Below, piece after piece: positions 44,500 through 53,285 of a stretch of DNA of 64,000 bases (positions are counted from its first letter, which is position 1; each line of letters opens with the position of its first letter). The position numbers were made by a program, and so were the translations under genes. A model generated the notes under the pieces. It did not search any database. It worked only from the letters and a program-made list of their open reading frames with translations, and was not told the DNA's origin. This DNA is from Desulfobacterales bacterium (GTDB lineage Bacteria; Desulfobacterota; Desulfobacteria; Desulfobacterales; JAFDDL01): positions 1-64,000 of the forward strand of contig JAVEYW010000012.1 of NCBI GenBank assembly GCA_034003325.1. Reading direction: 5' to 3'.

Positions 44500-44766
44500 C
44501 GATATCGCACGCGTTCTCGCCCAGCATGGAATCAATCTGTTTGACGCCGTGCTTCGGGCAATTCACCCGGCGGCCACCCCGGATACTGAACCACGCGAAT
44601 GACGGGATGGTCGCGCAGCCAGGTCCGCTCCTGCTCGGAAAGGGTATTGATGAAGGCGTTTGAAACCGGTGTCCTATCGGGGTTACCTTCCGGCCCGCTG
44701 ATTCGCCTTCGCCGTTAACAGCAAGCTTATCAGCATCAGACTCAAAAGCGTTTTTAACTTCAGTGC
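44500..44766 (-). pseudogene. Composite gene remnant (exported solute-binding domain plus possible ISL3 fragment)
   Basis: The minus strand first encodes a start-less signal sequence (LKTLLSLMLISLLLTAKA). After a frame change it encodes NTLSEQERTWLRDHPVIRV and VQYPGWPP, the start of a family-3 extracellular solute-binding domain. It then switches to RRVNCPKHGVKQID, which resembles the N-terminal zinc region of ISL3-type transposases. No frame is open across the whole stretch. The 44368-44875 gap holds nothing else of note. Confidence 0.45.
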
Positions 44767-44875
44767 ACGGGGAAAGTAGTTATCCTTCAATGATCTTTCT
44801 GCTTGGCCGGGAGCATTCTTCAGGCCGAAGCGGCATGGTTGACCCGTTCCGCCCAGCTTTCGGCTTTGCCGCTCT

Positions 44876-45517
44876 TCAGGATAATACCATGCGCGCATCA
44901 ACCGCGATAAGGCCTTCGGGCTTCACCAATACGGGATTGAGGTCGAGTTCGAGAAGGTCTTGCCTGGAAATCGCAAAGGTTGCGACTTTCTCCATGACAC
45001 TGACCACCTGTGCCTCATCAACAGCAGGCAGGTTTCGAAACCCCTTCTTTAATTTTGGCCACGAAGTTAAGTCATCAAGCATTTCGTGAAAATCGGCCTT
45101 TGTGGCTGGCAGCAGCCGAAAGGACACATCATCGACCAGTTCCAGCAGGGTTCCCCCCAGCCCCGCACTCAGGACCGGCCCGAACTGAGAGTGCCGCTGA
45201 AAACCGATAAAAAGCTCCGCGCCACCGGAGAGCATGGGTTCCATAATGATTTTTGCCTCGGGGTCGAGCTTTTCCCTCAGATCACAGAGCCTGCCGAAAG
45301 CGCTTCCCAAATCCGCGTCGGTAAAAAGGTTCAGGTGTACGCCGCCCACTTCCGATTTATGGACAAAGGCGGCCGATGAGAATTTAAGCGCAACCGGATA
45401 GCTCATTTCCATGGCAATTTGAGCGGCGTGCGCCATGTTGTCGACTATCGCCAGGCGAATGACGGGAACGCCGGCGTTTGTCAGCAATCTATTGGCTTCG
45501 TGTTCAGGCATGATCAT
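44876..45517 (-). CDS. ADP-forming acyl-CoA synthetase, beta (ATP-grasp) subunit
   Basis: 213 aa. ATP-grasp features: YPVALKFSSAAFVHKSEVGGV (near 40-60), an acidic metal site in LLELDLNPVLV and PEGLIAVDARM. It covers only the ATP-grasp part, the usual size for the beta subunit of archaeal-type ACD enzymes. With the alpha subunit it makes ATP from acyl-CoA plus ADP and phosphate. Its start overlaps the alpha gene's end by 14 nt. Confidence 0.88.
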   Translation of the reverse strand: MIMPEHEANRLLTNAGVPVIRLAIVDNMAHAAQIAMEMSYPVALKFSSAAFVHKSEVGGVHLNLFTDADLGSAFGRLCDLREKLDPEAKIIMEPMLSGGAELFIGFQRHSQFGPVLSAGLGGTLLELVDDVSFRLLPATKADFHEMLDDLTSWPKLKKGFRNLPAVDEAQVVSVMEKVATFAISRQDLLELDLNPVLVKPEGLIAVDARMVLS

Positions 45518-46916
45518 CGGCGCTGATCCTCTTTAAAAAATGGCTGCGCGAAAGCAGCGCGTTCAGGGCGACTGCGCCGTCCTCCGGGGTTGAAAACACA
45601 CAGACGCCTTTTGCGGTGAGTTCCTTCAGGTAGGGCGCGGTCTCAAAATATTTTCCCATAAGGACGAGCACGACACTTTTACCGGAATGTTGTTTGATCA
45701 GGGAGACAAGTTCGACGGACGGTACCCGCGTGTGCGCGCTGTAAGCATAAACCAGCAGGTAAGCGTCGTAATCTTCGTTTAGAACGGTTTCAAACACACT
45801 GCTATAAAATTTCGGCAACGAACCGGGGCCGGTCAGGTCCACGGGGTTTTGCAGGTCGACGGGAATTTTTTCGCCGATAACGGACCTCACCTTGCTTCTG
45901 GCCCGGTCAGTCAGGTCCGGCAATTCCCACCCCTTTTCCAGCAGCCGGTCCATGGCCACGATACAAGGTCCTGCGGTGTAAGTAAAGGCGCATAGCCGGT
46001 TGCCTGCCGGAACCCCTACCATGCTGAGGGCCTTGGCCGCGACCGCCGCCTCATGGGTGGAATTCACCTCCAGGGCGCCGGCCTGCTTGAACATGGCCTT
46101 GTAGAGCCGATATTCGCCGGTAAGGCTGCCGGTATGCGTTGCGGTTGCCTTTGACACCCCTTCATTTTTTCCGGCTTTGTAGACAACGAGCGGCTTCTTC
46201 AGGGCGGTGGCCCTCAATGCCTCATATAAAGACCGGGGGTCTTCCACACCTTCCACAAACAGCGCAAAAGCGTGAATGTCGGGCGCGTCCCTTAAAATTT
46301 GCAGGTAGTCGGCAAAATTCAGGACCACCTGGTTGCCGACCCCGACGAAGTAGCCCGGCTCACAGAACATGTCTTGAAGGCGGAATGCGATCGTCATTCC
46401 GACGCCGCCGCTTTGTGAAATAATGGCGATGTTGCCACGATCGGATGTAAAATGGCTGAATACGCCGTTTTGCCCCTGGTTGAGTGCGCAAAAACCGAGC
46501 GTGTTGGGTCCGATAACGGGCAGTTCATATCTAAAAGCGATTTCTTTTAGCCGTTCATGAAGGACTCCGCCCCCAGCGCGCACCTCACCGAAGCCTCCCG
46601 CCACGATGGTGACGGCGCCGACACCATGTTTTGCCGCGCGTTCCGTCATATCCACCGCAAGCCGTTCGTTTAACACCAGGATGGCCAGGTCCGGAGGCGG
46701 ATGGATGGATTCCAGGTCGGGGTAGCATTTTTGCCCAAGTATCTTATCGTGTTTCGGATTGACCGGAAGGACCTCACCCTTGAAACCATAAGTAATCAGG
46801 TTATAGACGGGACCCATTCCAATAGAAAGCTGGTCCTCTGATGCGCCCACAACGGCGATGCGTTTGGCGTGAAAGGCTGCTCTCAATCTCTTTTCCATTA
46901 AAGGCGTCAGTGGCAT
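45504..46916 (-). CDS. ADP-forming acyl-CoA synthetase, alpha (CoA-binding) subunit
   Basis: 470 aa. The CoA-binding Rossmann domain is at the N-terminus (RIAVVGASEDQLSIG; GEVLPVNPKH), followed by two succinyl-CoA-ligase-like domains. The phosphorylated His is likely that in TATHTGSLTGE near 270. The start at 46916 follows GAGGG; an upstream in-frame ATG at 46988 lacks a ribosome site. In fermenting and syntrophic anaerobes such enzymes harvest ATP from acyl- or aryl-CoA, which fits the catabolic island upstream. Confidence 0.9.
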   Translation of the reverse strand: MPLTPLMEKRLRAAFHAKRIAVVGASEDQLSIGMGPVYNLITYGFKGEVLPVNPKHDKILGQKCYPDLESIHPPPDLAILVLNERLAVDMTERAAKHGVGAVTIVAGGFGEVRAGGGVLHERLKEIAFRYELPVIGPNTLGFCALNQGQNGVFSHFTSDRGNIAIISQSGGVGMTIAFRLQDMFCEPGYFVGVGNQVVLNFADYLQILRDAPDIHAFALFVEGVEDPRSLYEALRATALKKPLVVYKAGKNEGVSKATATHTGSLTGEYRLYKAMFKQAGALEVNSTHEAAVAAKALSMVGVPAGNRLCAFTYTAGPCIVAMDRLLEKGWELPDLTDRARSKVRSVIGEKIPVDLQNPVDLTGPGSLPKFYSSVFETVLNEDYDAYLLVYAYSAHTRVPSVELVSLIKQHSGKSVVLVLMGKYFETAPYLKELTAKGVCVFSTPEDGAVALNALLSRSHFLKRISADDHA

Positions 46917-47164
46917 TTTTCCCTCTTTGTCGGTGATATGAAAACCTCTTTTTTTGTACAGCAAAACAGAGGCTATTACAACAGTCAATCTGCCGGAACG
47001 CTGGCCGCCGTGTTTTCAGTGCGCCGTTGCGCCTTACCACGGCGGATTTCGGGAAAGTGCTTTTCGAAGATCCGCAGTTCATGTATATAAAAAGACGTAT
47101 CGAAACGAGTTGACAACCGTATGAGATAAAATAGGCATCCTCTCGACACGAAGGCGTTTATTAT

Positions 47165-48949
47165 ATGAATGGATTTGGCCCCATTGATGCGGTAAAAAAC
47201 CGAAACTCCCGATTATTGATGAATGTGGCGCTGGGAAGGTCGCCTGCTGATCTTGTGATTGTCAATGCGAAGTTAATTAATGTCTATACAGCCGAAATAC
47301 TGGATGATTATGGCGTCGGTGTAAAAGACGGATGGATTGCCTATGTGGGAAAGGCGCCAACGGCAATGATCGGCCCGGAAACGCAATGCATTGATGCCCA
47401 AGGCAAATTTCTCGTCCCTGGCTTTATTGACGGTCACACCCATTTGGCTTGGAATTTCAGCATTGATGAATTCCTGAAGCATGCGATTCCGGGCGGCACC
47501 ACCACGATTATCTCTGAAGTCAATGGATCCTATCCGGCCAGCGGTATCGCGGGGGTACGGGATTGTCTTTCTTCGTTCCAGAATCAGCCGATCAAAATAT
47601 TTGCCACGGCGCCGGCCCTGGTGTTCACGTCTGAAAAATCTCAGGTAATCCGGACCGAGGAGTTGCAATCCCTGCTGGACAGGCACGATGTCCTCGGCCT
47701 TGGCGAATCCTACTGGCAGGGAATACTGCAGTTGCCAGAGGTGTATCTCTGGGAATTCGAGCAGACACTTCAAAGGGGCAAGGTCATTGAGGGGCATTCC
47801 GCTGGAGCCAGGGACCACAAGCTTGCGGCCTATACGGCTTGCGGTGTTACCTCCTGCCATGAGCCCATCAGCGCGGAAGAAGCGATAGAACGGCTGCGCA
47901 TGGGCATTTACGTCATGGCCAGAGAGGGCAGCAGTCGACAGGATTTAAAAGCCATTTCGGAAATAAAAGACAAAAAGGTCGACCTTCGCCGCTTGATCCT
48001 TGTCACCGACGGTATCGCTCCCGGAGATTTGATAAAAAACGGATATATGGAAAATGTCGTTCGGCAAGCAGTCGCCTATGGATTTGATCCGATTACGGCC
48101 ATTCAGATGACCACGATCAATGTGGCGGAGCATTTTCTAATCGATCACCTCGTTGGTGGTATTGCGCCCGGCCGGTACGCGGATATGCTGGTTTTGCCGG
48201 ATCTTGATACATTTTTACCGGAATGGGTTGTCAGTTGCGGTAAAGTCGTCGCTCGAAACGGCCGGGTGACCGTTCCACCGAGAAAACATGACTACTCTCA
48301 ACACAGCAGAAACAGCGTTCAGCTGCCCAAGACGCTGGTGCCGGCCGATTTTAGCATTCGATCCCCGTCACCGATGAAACCGGAAGCAACCGTTCGAGCG
48401 ATCGAAATGCGGACGGACCTGGTAACGGTGGAAAAAATAATGACCTTGCCCGTGGACGATGGAGAAATTCATATTTCAACCGACCGGGATTTGTTGAAGG
48501 TCGCAGCCATCGACAGAGGCCGTATTCCCGGAAAAATGTTCACCGGGCTGATTCTGGGCTTCGGCCTTAAAACCGGGGCGCTGGCTGCCAGCACCACTTG
48601 GGATTCGTCGGATCTTCTCGTAGTGGGGACGAACGAATCGGACATGGCATTGGCCATCAACAGAATCGCGCAAATGCAAGGGGGGGTGGTGTTGTTTGCG
48701 GATGGCCGAATGGTTACCGAGTTGGCGATGCCGGTATTCGGGTATTTATCGGAAGCGCCTATGCCCGAAATCGCCGTCGGAATCAAAACCATCAACGAAA
48801 CGGCAAAGGCGTTCGGGGTGCCCTTTTCGGACCCGGTATTAACCCTGAGCACCCTTACCGCTTCGGCGATTCCCTATCTGAAAATCTCCGAAAAAGGCTA
48901 TGTGAATCTTAAAGACGGAAGTTTATACGACCTGTTCACCGATCTTTGA
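47165..48949 (+). CDS. ade: Adenine deaminase family amidohydrolase
   Basis: 594 aa. N-terminal composite beta domain (ADLVIVNAKLINVYTAEIL), metal site VPGFIDGHTHLAWN near 84-97 (H-x-H), second His in VIEGHSAG and CHEPIS, catalytic Asp in LVTDG. The C-terminal part (MALAINRIAQMQGGVVLFADG, FSDPVLTLSTLTASAIPYLK) matches Ade. It should convert adenine to hypoxanthine. Ade usually has GHxHIES; here GHTHLAWN, so substrate may differ. It is divergent from the ACD genes. Confidence 0.85.
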   Translation: MNGFGPIDAVKNRNSRLLMNVALGRSPADLVIVNAKLINVYTAEILDDYGVGVKDGWIAYVGKAPTAMIGPETQCIDAQGKFLVPGFIDGHTHLAWNFSIDEFLKHAIPGGTTTIISEVNGSYPASGIAGVRDCLSSFQNQPIKIFATAPALVFTSEKSQVIRTEELQSLLDRHDVLGLGESYWQGILQLPEVYLWEFEQTLQRGKVIEGHSAGARDHKLAAYTACGVTSCHEPISAEEAIERLRMGIYVMAREGSSRQDLKAISEIKDKKVDLRRLILVTDGIAPGDLIKNGYMENVVRQAVAYGFDPITAIQMTTINVAEHFLIDHLVGGIAPGRYADMLVLPDLDTFLPEWVVSCGKVVARNGRVTVPPRKHDYSQHSRNSVQLPKTLVPADFSIRSPSPMKPEATVRAIEMRTDLVTVEKIMTLPVDDGEIHISTDRDLLKVAAIDRGRIPGKMFTGLILGFGLKTGALAASTTWDSSDLLVVGTNESDMALAINRIAQMQGGVVLFADGRMVTELAMPVFGYLSEAPMPEIAVGIKTINETAKAFGVPFSDPVLTLSTLTASAIPYLKISEKGYVNLKDGSLYDLFTDL

Positions 48950-48983
48950 TCAATGGTTTCAGCAAAGGTGCCGTTTCGCTTCC

Positions 48984-49730
48984 TCATGGTGCCGTATTTA
49001 AATTGAGGTTTACCGTCTGCATCCCTTCATCAAAGCCGAGCGTCAGTTTCAACAATTTGGCGTCCTGCGCTTCCTCGGGGAATCCGGGAAAAAAGAGAAA
49101 CCCATAAGCAATCTGATTGGGTCCGATCAGGCTGCTGGTGAGTGTTTTGGATCTCAAATCGTTTCGAATTTTTCCTTCCGCTTTTGAATAGCCGCTTGCC
49201 CCGCCGCCCAACACACCGGCGGTTGCCCCGATGACCGCGCCTTTTCCCACTGCTTCGCCGATGTTTTCACCGGTGATGATGCCGATGGCCAAACCGGCCA
49301 CCGCACCGGCCGCTCCCAGCAGCAGGGCGGGTTTGCCGGCGCCGGCAACGGTTTCTCCAACGTCGGTGTGCTTTTCAATCCGTTGATAGGTTCTCTCCTG
49401 AGTATTGATCGGCCAGGCCTGATTTTTGGAATCCAGTAAAAAGGTTTGTTCGGAAATCACCTCAACGCTTTGCGCCCCCTCATTTTGAAACGATACCTGA
49501 ATCGGGAGGAGTCCCGCTTGGCGAATATTGAACCCAAAGGCTTTTTCGGCCGCTTTTTCATCAACATACGCAACCGCGGACACATATAACCCATTGACGT
49601 TCAGGGCATTTTGATTCGCCCCGGCGAGCGGTATCGGCTGAACCCGGTCTTTATAGGTGCAGGATGAAATTACAATCATCAGGCAAATAAAGAAAACGAA
49701 CACTTTTTTTGTGACCCTGTCTTTGCTCAT
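48984..49730 (-). CDS. Lipoprotein with glycine-zipper segment
   Basis: 248 aa. The signal peptide ends at a lipobox (IVISSC), and acylation of that Cys is likely. Residues ~130-185 are Gly/Ala-rich with GxxxG spacing (AGAVAGLAIGIITGENIGEA, then VIGATAGVLGGGASG), typical of glycine-zipper membrane-associated segments. The flanks are beta-rich. The start 49730 follows CAGGAG. It is the last gene of the operon beginning with the ECF sigma factor at 51608, so it is probably an envelope stress or maintenance protein. No named family recognised. Confidence 0.75.
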   Translation of the reverse strand: MSKDRVTKKVFVFFICLMIVISSCTYKDRVQPIPLAGANQNALNVNGLYVSAVAYVDEKAAEKAFGFNIRQAGLLPIQVSFQNEGAQSVEVISEQTFLLDSKNQAWPINTQERTYQRIEKHTDVGETVAGAGKPALLLGAAGAVAGLAIGIITGENIGEAVGKGAVIGATAGVLGGGASGYSKAEGKIRNDLRSKTLTSSLIGPNQIAYGFLFFPGFPEEAQDAKLLKLTLGFDEGMQTVNLNLNTAP

Positions 49731-49753
49731 GTAAGAGACTCCTGAGTTATGAG

Positions 49754-50335
49754 TTAATCGCGAAATCGTTGGCGAATGGCATTTTGCTCCGCCGGGGAAA
49801 GCTCTTCCCAGCGCCGAAGGTTTTGTTGAATGCGGCTGCGTTCTTCGGGTGAGAGCTGGTTCCATTGGCGGGATCGGCGTTGATACTGCTCTTGTTCCTG
49901 TGGCGACATTTGCCGATATTGCTTCATTCGGTTGCGCAGTTGGTTTTTCTCGGCCGGGGAGAGATTTTGCCACTGTTTGTATTTGTCTTCCAACTTATTT
50001 TCCCGGTCCGATCCGCGCCCTTTCTTCGCCAGCATAGGCCCTTTATCAGAAACATGTACGAAAAAGCGTGTATCATTGGAGAAGGTTGTTGGCTGCCCGG
50101 CATCCCAGCATCCCAGCATTCCAGCTTCCGGCTTTGCCGGTTTAGGTTGGGTACTCATGATCGCAGGAACTGTCGCGTACCTTCTATCCGCCCATCGGTA
50201 TCCAAGGTTCTTTGAATCCGCCGGTAAGCCGCTATAAGCGGTTCCCGTTGCCTGGACCGCGAAACAGAAAAAAATAAACATAACGACCGGCACATGCGTG
50301 ATTGCTTTTTTGCAGGCATTGGCGTAATTAACCAT
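49754..50335 (-). CDS. DUF3106-like exported protein containing a translated R2 repeat
   Basis: 193 aa. Signal peptide near 10-30 (VVMFIFFCFAVQATGTA). Residues ~100-193 are repeats of L-S-P-x-E-x-x-x-x-R/W motifs (WQNLSPAEKNQLRNR, YRQMSPQEQEQYQRR, WNQLSPEERSRIQQN, WEELSPAEQNAIRQR), the DUF3106 pattern. Residues ~63-100 are encoded by a reversed R2 repeat (50035-50145) read in frame. Its start overlaps the anti-sigma gene by 8 nt. Proteins of this type accompany ECF sigma/anti-sigma pairs and may sense the periplasm. Confidence 0.78.
   Translation of the reverse strand: MVNYANACKKAITHVPVVMFIFFCFAVQATGTAYSGLPADSKNLGYRWADRRYATVPAIMSTQPKPAKPEAGMLGCWDAGQPTTFSNDTRFFVHVSDKGPMLAKKGRGSDRENKLEDKYKQWQNLSPAEKNQLRNRMKQYRQMSPQEQEQYQRRSRQWNQLSPEERSRIQQNLRRWEELSPAEQNAIRQRFRD
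50035..50145. repeat. Dispersed repeat, family R2, inside a gene
   Basis: Reverse-oriented copy of the element at 7397 and 16112: on the minus strand it runs from CCGGCAAAGCCGGAAGCTGG to CATGTTTCTGATAAAGGGCC. It adds about 37 codons without breaking the DUF3106 frame. Confidence 0.85.
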
Positions 50336-50921
50336 AGATTACCTTACCCCCGCCAAACCTTTTTCCCTGAAGCGGCTCCGGTCGGGTGGACGAAGGCTTC
50401 GTTTCCTTCGCATGATCAACCGCCTGCACAATCTTCTGAATGGATTCAAATTCCGTCAGCAACTCCAGATTGCTGATGACCTCCATATCTTCCTTCTGAA
50501 TCTCGTCGTGAATGGTGAATACCGAGACGGCCGCTACGGGCTCCGGTACGACCGCTTTTGGATTCAGATTAAAAACCACGATGGAAAAAATAACCAGACA
50601 GACACCGGTGGCGACCGGAACCCATAGGGCGGGGTGAAACCAACGCCGTTTTTCTGCGGCGTGTTCGGTTTTCGCTGAAAGTCTCTTTTTCCCCATACGG
50701 TTTTCAATGCGGTGAATGGCGGCGTTGAGCGCTTTTCCAGAAAGGGGGGACGGCACAATGGCTTCTTTGATGATGCCGAGCTCCTGAGCCGCCGTGATCT
50801 TTGCGTGACGGCACGCTGGGCAGATCGAAAGATGCTTTTCCCAGACGTCGCGTTCCGATGGATCAAGCACGCCGTGAATATCCGACCAAAATAATGTTTC
50901 GTATTCGGGGCATAGTGTCAT
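50328..50921 (-). CDS. Anti-sigma factor with zinc-finger (zf-HC2) and one membrane helix
   Basis: 197 aa. The N-terminal anti-sigma domain holds H-x3-C-x2-C (HLSICPACRH near 30-39). One helix is near 100-118 (WVPVATGVCLVIFSIVVFNL). The C-terminal ~75 residues are periplasmic. It lies 6 nt downstream of the sigma gene and overlaps the DUF3106 gene, which makes it the cognate anti-sigma. Confidence 0.88.
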   Translation of the reverse strand: MTLCPEYETLFWSDIHGVLDPSERDVWEKHLSICPACRHAKITAAQELGIIKEAIVPSPLSGKALNAAIHRIENRMGKKRLSAKTEHAAEKRRWFHPALWVPVATGVCLVIFSIVVFNLNPKAVVPEPVAAVSVFTIHDEIQKEDMEVISNLELLTEFESIQKIVQAVDHAKETKPSSTRPEPLQGKRFGGGKVIYG

Positions 50922-50927
50922 CGTTAT

Positions 50928-51608
50928 TTACCTCCCTGCCCATTCGGCCAACGCGTTGCGCATGGTTTTCGTTGCCCTGAAAAGATGGCTTTTGATCGTT
51001 CCCGGCGCCAATGTCAGAATTTCTGAAATTTCGGGAATGCTCAGTTCCTGAACCACTTTAAGCTGGAACACCATCCGTTGTTGCTCGGGAAGGGATTCAA
51101 GCGCCTGCTGAATATCCTGGTTCATATGGTTATGACGGTATACCGAATCCGGATTTCCCGTCTCTGTTTCATCGGGAACCGCTTCCGGTGAAAAGGGGGT
51201 TTCCTCACCGTTTTCCCCCCTTGAAAAAACAGGGGCAAACACGCCCAGCCAGCGTCGTCGCCGTCGCCTCATATCACGGCAAGTGTTAATAAGGATGCGG
51301 TAGAACCAAGTCTTAAATGACGCATTTTCCTGAAATTTACCGATACCGCCCAGCGCGTTTAAAAAGGCCTGCTGGGTCAGGTCTTCGGCTTCATCCGCGT
51401 TTCTATCACACATCTGAAACGCCAGCGCCCTGGCTTTTGAATAATATCGGCGCATCAGGCGTTCGGAAGCCCATGATTCGCCGCTTTTGATTCGGCGCAC
51501 CAACTGGTGATCCGTAAATTCCGGATCGGTATCCTCCGAATCCGTTCCTGCCGAGCGGCTGTTTTCCGCGGTTGCATGGCCGGTATTTCCGGCATTTTTT
51601 GGCGACAT
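50928..51608 (-). CDS. ECF sigma factor (RpoE-like)
   Basis: 226 aa. Region 2 (LVRRIKSGESWASERLMRRYY, then AEDLTQQAFLNALGGIGKF with the -10-binding FKTWFYRILINTCRD) and region 4 (ALESLPEQQRMVFQLKVV, then SIPEISEILTLAPGTIKSHL). A 30-residue acidic N-terminal extension and a longer linker (residues ~115-155) are unusual. It starts an operon with anti-sigma, DUF3106 and a lipoprotein. Confidence 0.92.
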   Translation of the reverse strand: MSPKNAGNTGHATAENSRSAGTDSEDTDPEFTDHQLVRRIKSGESWASERLMRRYYSKARALAFQMCDRNADEAEDLTQQAFLNALGGIGKFQENASFKTWFYRILINTCRDMRRRRRRWLGVFAPVFSRGENGEETPFSPEAVPDETETGNPDSVYRHNHMNQDIQQALESLPEQQRMVFQLKVVQELSIPEISEILTLAPGTIKSHLFRATKTMRNALAEWAGR

Positions 51609-51814
51609 CTTTTTTTTCCGGGCATCCGTGCATGGTTAAAAGCGGAATGGTGCACATTTGGAACCTATTGCCGCTTATTATCGAACCCTATATCATATTC
51701 TGTTGTCGTCCGAAACCTGAAGGCACGAAAGCCCCGCCTTGTCCATTCGATGATACCGGATGGGCGGCATTATATGCCTCCCGTCCGGTGATCGGAAAGC
51801 CGGCCGTTCCACGG

Positions 51815-52210
51815 CTAATGCCCCCTGATAAAAGGCCATAAAAAGGGCGGCGGTGGCGGCAGAGGCGGCAAAAACCCGAAAAGAAGCACGTTCCGATCGT
51901 AAGTGTTATGCCGACGATAGCAATACGGGCTACAATCGTTGTGCCGGTAATGGTGATAGCGTTTATAATTATCATGCCTGTAATTATTATAATACCGGTT
52001 ACGATCGTTCTGTCTGTAATGATTGTACCGTTTATGATCGTCATGCCGGTAGTCATTGTACCGATTGTGCTCGTTCTGCCTGTAATCATAACTATTTCTG
52101 TGCGATCTGTCCTGCCGCCGGTCATATCGATCCTGAGTCCAACCGGTGCCCGCGCAGCCAAACGCGATGCCGATGGCGATCAGGAGTATTTTTAACCCGT
52201 ATTTTTTCAT
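51815..52210 (-). CDS. Small exported Tyr/His/Arg/Asn-rich repeat protein
   Basis: 131 aa. The N-terminal signal (YGLKILLIAIGIAFGC) ends near GTGWTQ|DRYD. Residues ~28-105 are a degenerate 8-9 residue repeat of the type R-Y-N-x-Y-R-H/Q-N/D-D, then a Pro-rich end (PPLPPPPPFLWPF). There are two Cys near 94-97. No family recognised. It is upstream of and on the same strand as the ECF sigma operon, about 200 nt away, and could be a target of it. The opposite frames are also open because of the repeat, but this frame has the start and signal peptide. Confidence 0.65.
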   Translation of the reverse strand: MKKYGLKILLIAIGIAFGCAGTGWTQDRYDRRQDRSHRNSYDYRQNEHNRYNDYRHDDHKRYNHYRQNDRNRYYNNYRHDNYKRYHHYRHNDCSPYCYRRHNTYDRNVLLFGFLPPLPPPPPFLWPFIRGH

Positions 52211-52433
52211 TTCTGTACCTTTCTTTATTGATGGTTCGTGAACCTCGTGTTTTGCTCTATTAGACGTTTTGATTTGAAAAAGGTTTACCGTTTTTTTAAA
52301 AAATTTCGATTCATCGGCCGCTCATGACCCCCTCGAACAGGGATACAGCGTGGCTGGTGCTGCAAAAATTTCTTGCTAAAACAGCCGGATGTGCTCACAA
52401 TAAGCCAAAACAACTCAATCGGGTGGAGGCCGT

Positions 52434-53231
52434 ATGTCATTTAAGGAAAATCTGCTCAAAAAGATTAAGATCGATGCGTTAACGGATCAAATCAGGTTGT
52501 CCATCGGGCCGGCGGATGGTGATCGTCGTCTGGATACGGAACGCATGCGGGAGCTGTTGTCGCTCAGTCCGATGAAAAAAGAAATGGTGAGGGATCTTGA
52601 GTTGTATCTTCTCGATTCGGCGGCAAAGGAACCCATGGTTCTGGTGTTGGACAACGAATTGGCGTTCTATAACACCACGGTTGAAGATGTGGCCATGCGC
52701 AAGAGTCCGACCATAAAGGAAATGGTAAGCATTCGAAATGCCATCAAGATTTTAAATGATAAGAACGTGATCGTTTCCAAGAAAGAAGGATCGCTGGAAA
52801 CGATTCACCAGATGTGCTTGGAAACGCTTGATCTGACATATACGAAACCGGACATTGAATCGATTGCGAAGGACGGCATGGCGGCGCTGGCGGACTTTGA
52901 GCCGGACGGCGTGAAGGAATGCCTGGCGATGTTTGCCGAACTGGTGGGGTTTTCATCGCCGCCGAAGCCTTTTCAGGTGTTACCCCATCAGATCATCCTG
53001 GCAAAAGTGGTTCTTAAGCCTTCAGGAGACGTGTTATGCGGCCCCGTGCTGGTTTATGACCCATTGGCGAACACCCTGAAGTTGATTGAAAAGCAAATCA
53101 ACAGCCGGGATACCGAGGAAATGGAATGGTTCCGCCGGGTGCATCAGGGGCTGGAGCCGGCACCCATCGAGGGTGAGCCGGTCATCGCCTATCTGGAAAA
53201 GATGGTTTTATCCAAAATGCCGAGAGACTAA
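52434..53231 (+). CDS. Conserved-looking protein of unknown function
   Basis: 265 aa, soluble, no signal peptide or membrane helix. The first half is helical and charged (MREL..SPMKKEMVRDLELYLL). The middle (IKILNDKNVIVSKKEGSLET) looks alpha/beta. A ribosome site (GGTGGAGG region) lies before the ATG at 52434. Codon use fits real coding sequence. It stands between divergent neighbours; nothing in context reveals its job. Confidence 0.75.
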   Translation: MSFKENLLKKIKIDALTDQIRLSIGPADGDRRLDTERMRELLSLSPMKKEMVRDLELYLLDSAAKEPMVLVLDNELAFYNTTVEDVAMRKSPTIKEMVSIRNAIKILNDKNVIVSKKEGSLETIHQMCLETLDLTYTKPDIESIAKDGMAALADFEPDGVKECLAMFAELVGFSSPPKPFQVLPHQIILAKVVLKPSGDVLCGPVLVYDPLANTLKLIEKQINSRDTEEMEWFRRVHQGLEPAPIEGEPVIAYLEKMVLSKMPRD

Positions 53232-53285
53232 CCCATTTTGACGGTGGCGCTCTCACCCCCGCGAACGCCATCGGGAATCGGCCGT

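Noticed and set aside
44394..44663. Plus-strand 89-codon frame after the phospholipase-like gene
   Set aside because: No ribosome site or family match; the opposite strand carries recognisable gene debris.
49849..50237. Plus-strand reading frames opposite the DUF3106 gene
   Set aside because: Mirror frames of a repetitive coding region and of the R2 element; the minus-strand operon context is decisive.
51688..52161. Minus-strand Ile/Thr-rich reading frame overlapping the Tyr/His-rich protein
   Set aside because: Alternate frame of the same tandem repeat; lacks a ribosome site and signal peptide, while 51815-52210 has both.
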